Source of the DNA: Triplophysa rosa
Taxonomy: Eukaryota; Chordata; Actinopteri; Cypriniformes; Nemacheilidae
NCBI RefSeq assembly: GCF_024868665.1
Contig: NC_079895.1
Location: 22,641,894-22,705,893, forward strand
Direction: 5' to 3'
Length of the DNA: 64,000 bases
Made by a program: the position numbers and the translations under genes. Shown one piece after another: positions 47,770-58,690 of the stretch (positions within the stretch are counted from its first letter, which is position 1; the number at the start of each line of letters is the position of its first letter). The notes beneath the pieces are model-generated. The model was not told the DNA's origin and made no database searches. It saw nothing but the letters and a program-made list of their open reading frames with translations.

Positions 47770-48703
47770 AATAATCCACGGGTCAGGACGACCAATTGAT
47801 AAAAATGAACACTGTGATTAATTACGGGTGGCGGATAAGATAACTTATTAATGATGAAAATATCAACACTATCTAAAATGTAAACTTGACTAAAACCTCA
47901 TTTTCGCAAAGCATTGTAAAGCCTCATCAAACTGGGTGAACTTGTGAGGGGAATGGCATCACACTGTCATTCTCCCCTGCACTGAATGAATTAATCCTCT
48001 TTTCAGGTTAAATAATTATTTTCAATATAATAATAATTTCTTCTATTTATTTAGCCATTTTTTTCACCATTTCATAAACTGAATGATCAAAATGTGCTTT
48101 TTATATTTTGTCCCGCTGTTCAATATAATACAATATAACTTAAAATAAAATTGAACAAAACAAGTAGGCTCTCCCTATTAGGCCTATAAATGACTATTGA
48201 AAGAATGTACTGTACTCTGTACCCCTACAACAAAACACATCATTAAAAAGTATCATTCAACATTATAAACTAAAAATATGAATATGAATAAATGAAACTG
48301 TTGGATTATTATAGGCAGCACTGCAAAATGATTTAAAGAAAACAATTACATCAACGCAAGCAATTCTAACTGACAACATTTCAGTTCACGTCTCTCCACC
48401 AAACTCCGCCCACAAAAGCTGACTGTCACTGTTCTCTCAGAAGGTGCACTCGTGGCCGGTGGTGTATCACCGGGATTATGCACAGGACTTACCTTGACAA
48501 GTTGTTTAGTACAGGGAACTGTGCGCAAAGGATGTCAGACCGGCCGCTCCAGTCTGAAGTACACAAGTTACCGACCGGTAAAGACGCTTTCATTCAGAAA
48601 TGTATTCCGCAAGTTCCGTGTTGTGTCTTTCTCTAAAACTTAAAAATGCTCCACACACTGCCGACACGTTTGCTGTGTTAATAAAGCACGCGCGCGTGTC
48701 TCT
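47770..48703. other. interior of the TAGTGATG element
   Basis: No transposase frame recognised; AT-rich with scattered stops. Confidence 0.4.
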
Positions 48704-50876
48704 CTCAATTCAATTTAAGTGTGCTTTATTGGCATGACAAAATGTACATTCGTATTGCCAAAGCATTTGCAGCTGGGCTGCGTACAGATAGTGCAAGTAT
48801 GTATACAAATGAAAAGAAAGATAATTATAGTAATAAAATAAAATAAAGTGTGATGTATGTAGTGCAACTTAAAGTGGTTTTAATATATGTAAATATATAA
48901 AAACAGAAATAGAGTATAGTTTAAACAAAGATTTACAAAAGCCAAATATATATTTAAGTAGCAGAATAAAGGGATATAATAATATAATGTTATGTACATA
49001 TATTGGAAACATCATGTCAGGGCAGATTTATTGTTTTCTCTTTTGCTGTGACAGGCAGACACATATTGTGCAGCTAACACACAGCAGTCCTTGTTTTCTC
49101 CTAACAGATACGGCAGTTTCTCATCGTTTGACAGACTTTCAAACGTCTGGTGTATGGACTTGATCTTTCCATAAAACATTGTCCGTATATCCGTGTATTT
49201 TGTGCATTCAGTTGGGAAAAAGAGTTCTGTCTCAATTTTGTTGAGATGACAGTGTGGACACAGTCTCTGGTCCTGTGGCAGCCATGTTTGTCTGTGTCTG
49301 CCCGTCTCTATAGTGAGTTTATGTCCACTGAGTCTGTATCTTGTCAACGTGGCTCTTAGTTTTTTATCTGTCACTGTGTACAGATAGTCTGCCATACTGC
49401 ATTCTCTCTTTAGGGCCAAATTACATTGCATTTTACTTTGTTGTTTTGTTTGGGTTTCCCAATGAGTGATATAGTTTTGTTTCATTTGTGTTGTAATTTG
49501 GTTGAGTTTGATTTTGTCAGTATTGTTGTGGTTGAGCGCATCAGTAGCTGTTAGGACTGAAACATCAGGACCGAAGCTCTCGACCAGCTGACAGAGAGGA
49601 TTCATTTCTTTGGTCATCACGTTGTGTTTCAGGGCTTTATAAAGATAGGAGTGAGGGTCACTGTGTTTTACATGTTTCCAGAATTTGATTGCCCTTTTTT
49701 CTATCTTTAGGATCAGTGGATATTTGCCTAATTCTGCCCTGCATGCATTGTTTGTTGTGTGCCGGTGCACTTGTAAGATATTTTTACAGAGTTCTGTATG
49801 CAGGCTCTCAATTGGATGTTTTTCCCATTTAGTAAAATTTTGATTTGGATTTGTCAGTGGACCCCACACTTCACTGCCATAGAGGGCAATCGGTTCAATT
49901 ACTGATTCTAATATTTTTCGCCAAATTCTAACTGGGATTTCTATAGGACATTGACGTTTGATTGCATAGAAGGCCCATGCGTGCTTTATCTCTCAGTTTA
50001 TTCACTGTAGGATTAAAGTTTCCTGTGGATGGGATTTTTAAACCCAGCTAATTGTAGTGTGATGTGTGTTATGGGGTTTGTACCTAATGTAAATGTGTGG
50101 TGTGATATTTGCGATATGGATTTTTTCTGAAAGGTGATCATTTTAGTTTTACTGAGGTTAACTGTTAGGGTCCAGGTCTGACAGTCCAGGTTCGGTTGTA
50201 AGCCGTGTTGAGTGGGAGACATATGAAGGTAAAATCATGCCAAAAAGATTTGCATGCGCAGGATAACATTTGTAAAAGCGTACGTGACATTGCAAGCATA
50301 AATAAATTTGCATTCGCAAAAAAGTTTTGTAAAGGTGTAAATCAAGCTGCAAGCGAAAGAAAACAAGTTTTGCAGCATTGTATCATTTTTCATAAGCGTA
50401 ATTCATGTGTTGTGAAACGGCAACTTCATATTACTTCAAATAATTATGATCTGTATTCTTCTGACCTCCGTTTTTTCCACGCTTACACTTTTGACACGTT
50501 TTTTTGCGCTGAAATACGGCCAAAAGCATTGCGAGTCTGTAAACAGAGGTGTGCGTGCAAAAACAATGGTGTTATGAACTGCAAAATGGATTCATCGCGC
50601 AGAACCTGTCTTTGGGTATGTAAAATAAATCTGTTGCAAACGTCTTGCCTACGTAGGCGAAAACTGTTTCTTGCAATAACCCGATGTGTACGGTTCCGTC
50701 TCGCTTGTAGCTGCGCTTTAGTGATGGGTCGTTCTTGAACGATTCGTTCATTTTGAACGAATCTTTAATGTGACTCGGGAAGAACGAGTCGTCTCGGGGA
50801 GTGATTCGTCCAGTCGCGCATGCGCATTGCGCAACATTCTATGGATCCTGTGACAAAAGAACGAACGACTAAAACC

Positions 50877-52375
50877 CGAAGACTCGGGAGGTGAACTAAT
50901 CAATTCTCTTTCCGGCTCTGACTGCATTGGTAAAGCGTAGGGGGCTGTCACGTGATGAATGAACGACTCAAACCCGAAGACTCAGGAGATGAACTAATCA
51001 ATTCTCTTTCCGGCTCTGACTGCATTGGTAAAGCGTACGGGGCTGTCACGTGATGAACGAACTACTCGAACCCGAAGACTCGGAAGGTGAACTAATCAAT
51101 TCTCTTTCCGGCTCTGACTGCATTGGTTAAGCGTACGGGGCTGTCACGTGATGAACGAACGACTCAAACCCGAAGACTCGAGAGGTGAACTAATCAATTC
51201 TCTTTCCGGCTCAGACTGCATTGGTTAAGCGTACGGGGCTGTCACTTTCAATTCAATTCAATTTTATTTATATAGCGCTTTTCACAATGTGCATTGTTCC
51301 AAAGCAGCTTTACAGGAGCAAATTAGAAAAACACAGAAAGGTAAAACACAGCACAGTGCATGGTGTTTATAGACCAAGCAAGATTATTATAATAAATAAT
51401 ATCTAATAAATAAATAAATGCAGTCTCCCGGTGAGCAAGCCAACACTGCACTGCTCTGCTGTGGCGAGGAACCCAAACTCCAATGATGAATAATGGAGAA
51501 AAAAAAACCTCGGGAGAAACCAGGCTCAGCCGGGAGGGCCAGATCTCCTCTGACGTGTCATAGCTGCACTCAGTGACCCCGACCAAAGCCACCGAGCAAC
51601 GTCCACGAAGAATAGGGAGAGCCCACGAGCCGCGACCCAGGAAGCCCCACCCGCCGAAACCGTGCAGGTCCAACCCGGTCCCATTCCGCGATCAACAACA
51701 GACAACAGAGGAACAACCAGGGAAAAGTAGTAATGGCATAATTAACTTTATTCCTCTGTTGTCCGACATCGACCACAAAACAAGACCAACCAGACCAGAC
51801 CCACACAGTCCCAACAAATGAAACGCCCCGAACCACAACCAACAAGCCCCCCCACTCCCTACAACACCCACCCAGCTACCTCCAATCAAAGTCACTGAGT
51901 GCAGCCATAACTTCAAACTGCTGTCGTGTGATGTAAGTTTAGCATTAAATACCAAGTATTGTAAATTTAGCATTTATGTGACAGGTAGTCCGTCTTTGCT
52001 CTCGGTTGGGGATGGAATTGTCTGAGCTGGGCCGGCCAGATGGTCGCCTTTTTCTTGGGTGGTGATGGAATTGCCTTGGATGGAGCTGGGATGGTCAGTC
52101 AGTCCGCAGGCTCTCGCAGGAGGATGGTACGGGATTTTCCGATGTAGCTGGCGTAATCTCTAGTTGTGGATGGGCATATGACGTTCATCTGGGCCTGGTG
52201 GAATCTCTCCCTACCTCGGGATGGGCATCCTGAGGCGAGGGCAGAAAGAGAACACTTGATGAACGAACGACTCAAACCCGAAGACTCGAGAGGTGAACTA
52301 ATCAATTCTCTTTCTGGCTCTGACTGCATTGGTTTAGCTTACGAAGCTGTCACGTCGTGAACGAACGAGTCAAAC
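50877..52375. repeat. 98-bp tandem array inside the hAT
   Basis: Units starting CGAAGACTCG recur at 50877, 50975, 51073 and 51171, exactly 98 bp apart, each with AATCAATTCTCTTTCCGGCT. A further unit at 52279 lies beyond the retroposon insertion. Confidence 0.9.
51248..52252 (-). mobile_element. fish retroposon with (TTGAA)n tail (nest level 6)
   Basis: On the minus strand it ends in AGCGCTATATAAATAAAATT followed by TTGAATTGAATTGAA. A 5-bp target duplication CACTT is present (51243-51247, 52253-52257). About 1 kb; the GGGAGAAACCAGGCTCAGCC block is common in cypriniform genomes. No enzyme frame was seen, so it was mobilised in trans. Confidence 0.8.
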
Positions 52376-53634
52376 CCGAGGACTTGTCAGATAAGAGGTG
52401 TGGTGAGCTAATCATAGACTAAAGACCCAGGTAAACAATGAATTAATCTTTTCTGTTTCTTATAGCATTATAGTTTTGTATTGTTTGTAATGTGATCAAC
52501 GTTTGCATAAGTAGTAGATGTGTTAGGAAAGTAACATGTAACATTTTAATTATATTTTGCTAAAATGAACGAAATGAACAATATGACTCAAAAAAAAGAT
52601 TCGTTCATTTTGCTGAACTGAGACTCAAAGGTCCGAGTCAGTAAAATGATCCGAACTTCCCATCACTACTGCGCTTACAGTTTTGGCACGATTGTCTCAC
52701 TCATTTGGATTTGCAAGCATGAGTGGGGAGGCGGGGCTCTACCTTCTTGTGACCAATCAAATGAGGTTCCTGATGACTCATCGTTTTCTCTTATCTGATT
52801 GGTTCAATAACGCGCCAGTCAAGCAGACATCAGACACTTTAATGCATGCACCCAGACGGATCATATCTCAAATCTTTTTGGCATGATTTTACCTTCATAG
52901 AGACAACAGAACCAGATCATCTGCATAGAGCAGACATTTAATTTGTGAGTGATGTAGAGTGAGACCGGGGGCATCAGATCGCTCTAGGATGGTTGCCAGT
53001 TCATTGATGTAAATATTAAACAATGTTGGGCTTAAACCGCAACCCTGTTTCCCCAGTATGTTTTGTGTTGATTTTTATGCGGTGTACATTGATTTAATAG
53101 AGTCATAGGTTTTACCACCTATGCCACTTTCAGTAAGTTTGTAAAACAGTCCTTGGTGCGAAATTGAGTCAAAACTCAGTCTATAAAGCATTCATATATT
53201 TGACCTTTATCTTGATTAACATGAGTCGAGAGACTCGAGCATTCATTAAACTACAGAATAATTTCCCCATGTTACTCTCTCTACGTCATGTTCAGTAAAA
53301 TTTATTTATTTTAGTATATATTTTCGGTTGCCGAACATTCGGTGCATCCCTAGTTAGAGCTCATCCGAGCATCACTAGCGCAGGCTTTGTGACATGCTTT
53401 TTTTGGGTCGTTAAACAAAATACAAGTACAATGACAAGCGCAAACCTTAGTAAATCGCATTGTGTGATTCATTTAAATACTCTCCTCCCCTAAAGTTTGC
53501 GTCTGAAGTAATAATTTTATTACGCCAATTTACACTGCGTGTCTTTGGGTAAATTCCGACAGCAGTTTTTTTTTATGCCAAAAAAGGCATTTGCACTGCT
53601 GCAAGCTGTTAGTAAATCTGGCCCAAAGTTTTAA

Positions 53635-54408
53635 ATTCATTCTAAATTTAGGAGAATAGTATAGTCCACAACACAACTATGATGACAAAGAGGAACAGTA
53701 TACATAATTTTTTTCTATAATGAATGATAAAATACTTCATGCTTATGTTTTCACTGTTATACAGTAGGTGGCACTGTTACCCATCTTCTCAAAGAGTACA
53801 GCAAATAAAAACAACAAATACTGTTTTGATCATCACTCTGAATCCATTCTGGCAAAAATGCATTTTTATAGCTTTTTGCTCTTTTTAGAAGTTAGTCTTT
53901 TGAATAAAAAGTATTTTACAGCTTTGGACACTTTAAAATGTTTTTCAGCTTAGGTGATTTTGTTGCTACAATACACCATATCCGCTTAAGAATGTGATAT
54001 TAGTATCTGATTTTGCAGATAGATTGTTTAATTAACTTTTTATGAAAATAGAGGATGTAACATCATTTTGACATTGTAATACAGTATACAAAGGAAACCG
54101 GGATAAATTGGGTCTTCAGACATCCTCTTTGTGTAGCCCGCATCACTTATGCTGTAAAATAAAGAGCATGGAACATGACATGGGAAGATTATGGGAGAGT
54201 TAGAAATAATGTAACATACAACTAAAATCCCTGCTGAAAAGACTAACATGAAATGTTGCTGTGCTGTTGTATGCAACAAGCTGCTTGACTGCAACACTGT
54301 CTTGGTCAAAAAGCTTCACTAAAATCTATGGTGTCTGACCAGGGTTTGTCTAGCTTGTGAGCATGTATGCTAGCCCATCAGCTTAGAAATGTGGTGTTTT
54401 CAGCAGGT
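53635..54408. other. unassigned intronic DNA
   Basis: Nothing recognised; the frames at 53768-53953 and 54040-54309 have no domain. Confidence 0.5.
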
Positions 54409-54416
54409 TAACTAAT

Positions 54417-55704
54417 TAGGGCTGCGCGATATTGGGAAAATATGCGATTTTGTTGTTGAATGTTGCGATAACGATATTTCTTGCGATATAACATTTCCTA
54501 GAGAAATGCTATTTTTTTTTATTATTTATATATATGTAATTATCATACTGAAATAAACAGGTAATATATATTCTTCTGATGTAACTGACAAAAGACATTA
54601 ATGTTACATACAGATGGATAAATTAGGGCCATATCATTTTTAGATTACCTAAATTTGTTTTAATATTTCTAAGTTCTGTGTTTTTCCTTTTTTACTATAC
54701 AATAGTGGTATATTTGTCCACATAAATTACTGTAGGATACTATAGTATTTAGTATAGTAAACTGCAGTAAAATTCCTGCTATATTGTTTTTGAACTTTAC
54801 TATTATACAGTGTTTATCAATTTATTACAAGGGCACTTCAATTTTCAATAGTAAACTACAGTATTTTTTGTCTGAGTGTTCAATTTAACAGGACTTTTAT
54901 TTTGACGGGTCTTTGGGAAGACGCTTGTTTGCAGATAGCTTCACTCAAACACTAAAAGGCTCGTAAAATGAACTCACAGAGCAACTCTGGAGATGAAGTT
55001 CATGTGTACATATCCTCATACAGTGCAGACGCAGATAAATCCTCGACCATCACTCATGTTGTATGTTAAACTGTGCACATAATTCACTCAGATACCCAAA
55101 ACAGCCAAATAACAGGATTCCTCGTCCGCGTGGACTCAGTGCGGTGCGCCATTGATTATTGTCACACACAAACAAGCACAACCACGACAAACACGCAGCT
55201 CTGTCTAATGAACATATTCTTATTATTCTACATATATGTCGCACTGTTCTTTTTTTCAAGTTACTTGTCCAGTCGGGCAAGTAAAATTCTCTCTCACTTG
55301 CCCATACGAAACATTCACTTCTCCCGGACAAGCGTTAATGTCGAGCCCTGCAAATTATTGCCATATTTCAGACGTAACGTACCGTTCTTTTTAGGCACAA
55401 GTTCGTCGCTGTCATTTTCCTCGCTCGTCTCTATTCCTGCCATATTTATTTTCCGCTCTCTGCTTTGAGCCAGTAGGTTCACCTTTGGGCCCGCGATCTA
55501 GCCAATAGTATAATAGCACCTACTTGGCGGGAATAAAGATAGTAATGCACCTTCTGATTGGTCCATTTTGGACAATCTAAGCATGCAACACACAAATGAT
55601 TGACACATGAGACAAATTAAATTTATCGCAACTCTCTGCGATATGGATATCGCATATACTATTATCGAGATAACGATAATTTTTCGATATATCGTGCAGC
55701 CCTA
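54417..55704. mobile_element. hAT element next to the astacin gene
   Basis: TAGGGCTGCGCGATATTG and, in reverse, TAGGGCTGCACGATATATCG. The flanking 8-mers TAACTAAT and TAACAAAT match at 7 of 8. Its right end is 18 bp from the astacin stop codon. On the minus strand AATAAA occurs at about 55444-55450, a possible poly(A) signal. No transposase. Confidence 0.8.
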
Positions 55705-55722
55705 TAACAAATGCTGTATATC

Positions 55723-58099
55723 TCATGGAAAATAGAGGCTTAACATACCGCAGTAGAGTCTGTTAACACGAAGGATGTCATTGTAGCTCATTTTTTTAGC
55801 TTTACCAATTAAAACATTGGGGTCTGGAATGGGAATGATGGTTGGCTCATCACTCCTAGAGAAAGCATTGCTGAAACACACAGTAACAACAAATGATTGC
55901 TGACTGTGTTTTAGTATTAGTGTGTCTAAATAATTTTTGGTCTGATCTTAAGCAAAACTTGCCTTGGATAGTGCATCACAGAGTTGTAATCATAGTGAGT
56001 TGCCAGATTGTTGGTGGGAACCTTTTTAAAATTGCGCTCATGTCCTGTTACAGTGTATAAAAAAGGTATTAAATAGATTTTCAGTGGGTCTTTTTTAAAA
56101 TTTTGCTCATGTCCTGTTAAGGGGCATTCACATTATGATGATAAATATAACAATAACTAGAAGTATAACTGTATTTGAGTTCACACCAGCAAATGATAAC
56201 AATAACACTGTTTAAAGAGATTGCAAAATGAACATTTTGTCATAATATATTCAGCCTCATGTGGTTCAAAACTTGTATGTGACTCTTCCTTCTGTAGAAC
56301 ACAAAAGAAGATATTTTGAGAAACGTCTCAGTGTTTTTTTCTTCCATACAGTGAAAGTCAATGGGGCCCCAATGTTGTTCATCGTTTTTCAAAATATCAT
56401 CTTACGCTGATTTAAATGCTAAGTCGTCTGATGGATTTAGAGGGTTTTGCATCTGAACTCTTCACATCTTTCCAGCTTGCTAAGACTTGTTATATATAAG
56501 CATTACATCAATAAGTATTTTATCCCGTCATGAACACCGCTTTTCGACAGCTACTGTTTTTAATTTGGTCTTAAAACCCAAGTTGCATTCAGCAAAAGCC
56601 AAATAACATTCAGAGATCCAGACTGTTTGACAGAATGTTTTATCGCTTTGTATCTTTACCATTGTAGTTGTGATGTGAACTCTGCTATTCTCTTAAATCA
56701 GGAATGGTTTCTAAAACTTTTAAAAATAGATTTTTATAAAAAAATGTTATAGTTATACACAGCAGCTGTCGTCCATAGTGTGAACTCCCCTTTACAGTGA
56801 ACAAGAATGTATTATAAAGTGACTCTGGTAAATACTGTAATATGTAACCGACTAAAGGTCATGTGATAATGTTCGTTAAAATATAAGTTTTCAAAAATTA
56901 AAATGTAAACCTTATATATTTTACAGACCTTTAAAAAACTCATGACCATCTAAAAGTTGAGTTAAAACTTACTAAATATAAAGCAATATCTTGAAATCTA
57001 AAAAAGCTTTACCAGGTTCGATGTTTTTAAAAATAATTTTAACATGTTCGTCACGGTCACTGCGGTTCTGCTCGTGATGGAACCCGAGAGCATGAAGCAG
57101 CTCATGCTGAACATTTCTGCTATTAATACACCCAGGGCGTTCCAGAGACACTACCTGGCTTCCACCTTGGCGTCCCAAATATGAATAGCAGCTGTAGACC
57201 ACACAAAGGAATCAGGTCTTACTTTAGAGTGAATCTATACACAGATTTATGCACAGAATAGAGAGAAAGATCAAACGTAATCTATGTATTTACCCCTTAA
57301 CAGACTCTATGTTGATGAAGTGCCTTTGTCCATTGTGAGGAATGAATCGAATGCAGGTTGATTCCTGGAAAGATTGCAGGCCTGTTTCAATCACCTGTCT
57401 TTCATCCGGAGCTGTGGAAGAAGCAGAATGTTAAGTGAAACATGTACTGGTATTAGATTAGTCGAGTAAGAGTTGTCATTTACAGTACTGTCTGGAGATG
57501 GCATAGGGCACATAGACATTTCCGTCTCTGCTTCTGTCCCATTTGCACCCCGTAACTGTGCATTCATCTGCATTCTGTAACCCTGTCGCTACAGCAATGT
57601 CTCCAAACATGATCACAGGTTCCTCCAGTCCTTGTTCTGTGTAATATAAGGCTGTTAATCACTCAACTTGTTGATTCTGTGAAAATATTTTTATAATCTA
57701 ATTACTATTTACATTTATTTATTTATAGATTTACCAGAATGTTTGTTACCCTCCATTATTCTTGACATTGGAACATCATCTTGTTCAGTGCTGGCATCTG
57801 ACAATTTGTAAATTATAAATAAAACACACAGAAAAGTATATAAAACATCACCAGTTGCTGTACTAACAGATAAACTTCATTGGTGTATCTTACCAGTCTC
57901 ATCCGAGATCCTACTGAAGAAATTCTGTTTAAGGATTTTAAACACATTTTTATTTTAGGATTAAGGATTTTAAACACACGAAATTATTGAAGCTTTTCAT
58001 TTCTGGTATTTGTCATGTGTCTGCTCTTACCGCAACAGAACGACTCTGAGCTGGAACGATGCTCAGCAGAAGAGAGATGTACATTACTAGCCGGTACAT
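55723..58099 (-). CDS. six-cysteine astacin metalloprotease (C6AST/hatching-enzyme-like)
   Basis: Eight exons on the minus strand join in frame to 280 codons: 58031-58099, 57894-57924, 57735-57797, 57484-57636, 57294-57411, 57013-57191, 55963-56044, 55723-55870. All phases agree. Exon 1 is a signal peptide ([19 protein letters not shown]). The propeptide runs to about residue 75 and keeps GD (66-67) of the aspartate-switch region. The catalytic domain has zinc ligands in [17 protein letters not shown] (His174, His178, His184, catalytic Glu175) and a Met-turn SVMHY (226-230). Six cysteines (80, 85, 125, 146, 166, 272) give the extra N-terminal pair CTVTGC typical of C6AST proteins (hatching enzymes, nephrosin, patristacin). 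There are no CUB/EGF domains. It should be secreted and cleave proteins extracellularly. The substrate is unknown. The last codons after LYC run into would-be intron sequence (MLSLYFP, stop at 55723-55725); a spliced ending is possible. Confidence 0.93.
55871..55962 (-). other. GC-AG intron of the astacin gene
   Basis: Exon 7 ends CCAAG and the intron begins GCAAGTTTTG, which gives AG/GCAAGT, the consensus of the rare GC donor class. The acceptor is TTTCAG. The only nearby GT would break the reading frame. Confidence 0.85.
56076..56119 (-). pseudogene. partial duplicate of astacin exon 7 start
   Basis: The acceptor and first codons of exon 7 (TAACAGGACATGAGC...AATTTTAAAAA) recur 68 bp upstream of the exon. 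After them the copy diverges and runs into stops. The Harbinger-like MITE at 56120-56791 sits within its polypyrimidine/acceptor side. Confidence 0.75.
56120..56791. mobile_element. PIF/Harbinger-like MITE in astacin intron 6
   Basis: AGGGGCATTCACATTATG and, in reverse, AGGGGAGTTCACACTATG. The TTA duplication (56117-56119, 56792-56794) is confirmed by the uninterrupted parent sequence at the exon 7 boundary (CATGTCCTGTTACAGTG). Itself interrupted by an AGTTCACCC-type MITE. Confidence 0.8.
56216..56410. repeat. degenerate AGTTCACCC MITE
   Basis: TCTGTAGAACACAAAAGAAG and GTGAAAGTCAATGGGGCCCC mark this family; nested in the Harbinger-like MITE. Outer ends decayed. Confidence 0.65.
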
Positions 58100-58146
58100 G
58101 ATGAGAGCTTCCCAAAACAATGTGCTGGGCTAAACTTAGCTGAGTG

Positions 58147-58153
58147 TTATATA
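58147..58153 (-). promoter_or_regulatory. astacin TATA box
   Basis: TATATAA on the minus strand, about 50 bp upstream of the ATG (58097-58099). Expected transcription start near 58120, giving a 5' UTR of about 20 bases. Confidence 0.65.
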
Positions 58154-58349
58154 GTCTTTTGAAAGCGTTTAACTTCCCTTTTTGTAAACCAGCCTTCATG
58201 AATTGACAAAACATACAAAATTAAAGTTTTCTCATTTCTGAAAAAAAAAATGCAGGCACTGACAGACTTGAAAAACTACAGTAGTGTGATACAAAGTGAT
58301 GTTGATAGAGCATATTTTTGCAACAACAAAAAAACACATGGTACAATAC

Positions 58350-58690
58350 TCAACTCAACTTTATTTATATAGCGCTTTTTACAATTTTCATTGTTACAAA
58401 GCAGCTGTACACGAGACATATTGACAATATAAGCAAAACAATTAAAGTTGTACTTGTAAAAACAAGAAAAAGGTGAAAACACAGAAGACAGACATACCCA
58501 CATACAAAACACACCACACACAATATGCACACGTACTAACACACATAGATATAGACACAGACACATGGACGCGCACGCACACACACACGTACACAGACAA
58601 GAACGCGCACACACAGGCACGCACACGCACAGTGAGAGCACACATTTGAGATAAAGGAGAGAGAAGCACAGGTCAAATATAACTATAAAT
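58350..58690 (-). mobile_element. retroposon tail plus CA-rich tract
   Basis: Reversed, it ends AGCGCTATATAAATAAAGTT, the same tail as 51248-52252. 58490-58640 is CA/GCAC-rich low-complexity DNA, which produces spurious long frames. Confidence 0.65.

Larger units (their letters stand above)
50719..52668. mobile_element. hAT element, TAGTGATGGG ends (nest level 5)
   Basis: TAGTGATGGGTCGTTC and, in reverse, TAGTGATGGGAAGTTCGG. Exact TSD CTGCGCTT at 50711-50718 and 52669-52676. The interior holds a tandem array of 98-bp units rich in GAACGAACGACTC, itself split by a retroposon. Confidence 0.92.
50222..52899. mobile_element. DNA element with TATGAAGG ends and 6-bp duplication (nest level 4)
   Basis: Perfect inverted ends of about 31 bp, starting TATGAAGGTAAAATCATGCC, interrupt the LINE inside its RT domain. 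The repeated flank is GAGACA (50216-50221 and 52900-52905), only 6 bp. The left arm is full of GCAAGCGAAA-like motifs. No transposase. A hAT is nested within. Confidence 0.85.
48705..53215 (-). pseudogene. 5'-truncated LINE reverse transcriptase, split in two
   Basis: On the minus strand the 5' part lies at 52906-53215 and the 3' part at 48705-50221. The 5' part shows RT motifs: FDSISHQGLFYKL, then GCGLSPTLFNIYINELA, then the catalytic YADD in LLYADDLVLLS. The second part continues with LTVNLSKTKMITFQKK and a long frame at 49012-49869 (285 codons), with a C-terminal Cys/His motif CPHCHLNKIETELFF. The tail is AATAAAGCACACTTAAATTG. A premature stop follows IKSMYTA, and frameshifts occur near 50010-50160. 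The 5' half of the RT and any ORF1 are missing. It is dead. The clade (jockey-like) is not assigned. Confidence 0.9.
47760..53377. mobile_element. hAT-like element, TAGTGATG ends (nest level 2)
   Basis: TAGTGATGTTAATAATCC and, in reverse, TAGTGATGCTCGGATGAGC. The flanking 8-mers GCGCAGGG and GCGCAGGC match at 7 of 8. It contains a retrotransposed LINE. Near its right side (to 53351), CCGAACATTCGGTGCATCCC looks like another hAT end without a partner. Confidence 0.6.
47579..53634. mobile_element. outer element with GATTTACTAA ends (nest level 1)
   Basis: GGGCGAGATTTACTAAACAG at the left and, in reverse, GGGCCAGATTTACTAACAGC at the right. Both arms are rich in GCGCAA and TTACTAA motifs. All other levels of the nest lie inside it. 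Confidence 0.6.

Noticed and set aside
50205..50738. 177-codon open frame (+)
   Set aside because: It starts in the LINE, crosses the TATGAAGG element end and reads its GCAAGCGAAA-like repeats. The frame is an effect of the repeat.
55073..55468. 131-codon frame (+)
   Set aside because: Inside the hAT 54417-55704; no domain.
58276..58669. Cys/Val-rich frames (-)
   Set aside because: Translation of a CA/GCAC low-complexity tract after a retroposon tail.
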